Shown: positions 63,891 through 64,000 of the stretch, piece after piece | Layout of the letters: every line of letters begins with the position of its first letter | How positions within the stretch are numbered: position 1 is the first letter of the stretch | NCBI RefSeq assembly: GCF_000485595.1 | Contig: NW_014577570.1 | Coordinates: 5,719-69,718, forward strand | Length of the DNA: 64,000 nucleotides | Reading direction: 5' to 3' | Source: Priapulus caudatus | Taxonomy: Eukaryota > Priapulida > Priapulimorpha > Priapulimorphida > Priapulidae | Position numbers and translations under genes: made by a program | Notes under the pieces: model-generated | What the model was told of the DNA's origin: nothing | What the model saw: the letters and a program-made list of their open reading frames with translations, nothing else | Database searches by the model: none

Positions 63891-64000
63891 CATTTTATTC
63901 TACGAAAGTACAATGTATTTTAACCCTAAATTTACAACTTAACAATGATTAGTAACTAATAGATCGCTATTTCTCATCGGAATCTCTTGGCTCTCCAAAC

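Noticed and set aside
59832-64000. ELOVL exon 5
   Set aside because: I looked for the NSFVHVxMYxYY segment in the expected phase and saw nothing like it; it probably lies beyond the window.

Overview
The window looks like nuclear DNA from an animal, most likely a marine or other aquatic invertebrate. It has split genes with GT-AG introns, TTAGGG-type internal repeats, very dense micro- and minisatellites, and many kinds of DNA transposon and retroelement. I cannot name the species.

Four protein-coding genes can be supported, and most of their exons are too short to stand out as long open frames. (1) On the minus strand, 12823 down to 1671, is the 5' half (five coding exons) of a CYRI/FAM49 gene, a Rac1-binding regulator of Scar/WAVE; its 3' half lies beyond the left edge. 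(2) On the minus strand, 26166 to 24670, is a complete three-exon gene for a small secreted ten-cysteine protein of the prokineticin (AVIT/colipase-fold) type, including an AVVTN mature N-terminus. (3) On the plus strand, 29864 to 35428, is a complete two-exon Elongin C gene. (4) On the plus strand, 52456 to 59831, are the first four coding exons of an ELOVL very-long-chain fatty-acid elongase, which runs off the right edge. The four genes share no evident pathway.

Layout. 0-4.6 kb: CYRI exons 2-5 with minisatellites. 4.6-20.7 kb: two tandem copies of a roughly 8 kb block, each carrying a 24-bp minisatellite, a copy of CYRI exon 1 (broken at 5.9 kb, intact at 12.8 kb), foldback elements and an AC-rich array; the distal part of the second copy is strangely noisy. 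20.7-24.5 kb: palindromic repeats and little else. 24.6-26.2 kb: prokineticin-like gene. 26.8-28.7 kb: GT microsatellites, small transposons and a possible terminal exon. 29.9-43 kb: Elongin C, with inverted Penelope-like fragments in its intron, and a second copy of its last exon caused by a 4.2 kb redundancy that meets exactly at a 10-N gap, probably two haplotypes placed end to end. 43-52.4 kb: transposons, a 53-bp satellite and ACGC minisatellites. 52.4-59.8 kb: ELOVL exons with a decayed Ty3/Gypsy element in intron 3. 60-64 kb: two large foldback elements.

The sequence carries assembly signatures: three 10-N gaps (two at direct repeats, one inside a GA microsatellite) and frequent one-base indels between repeat copies. 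Several apparent duplications and frameshifts may therefore be artefacts.
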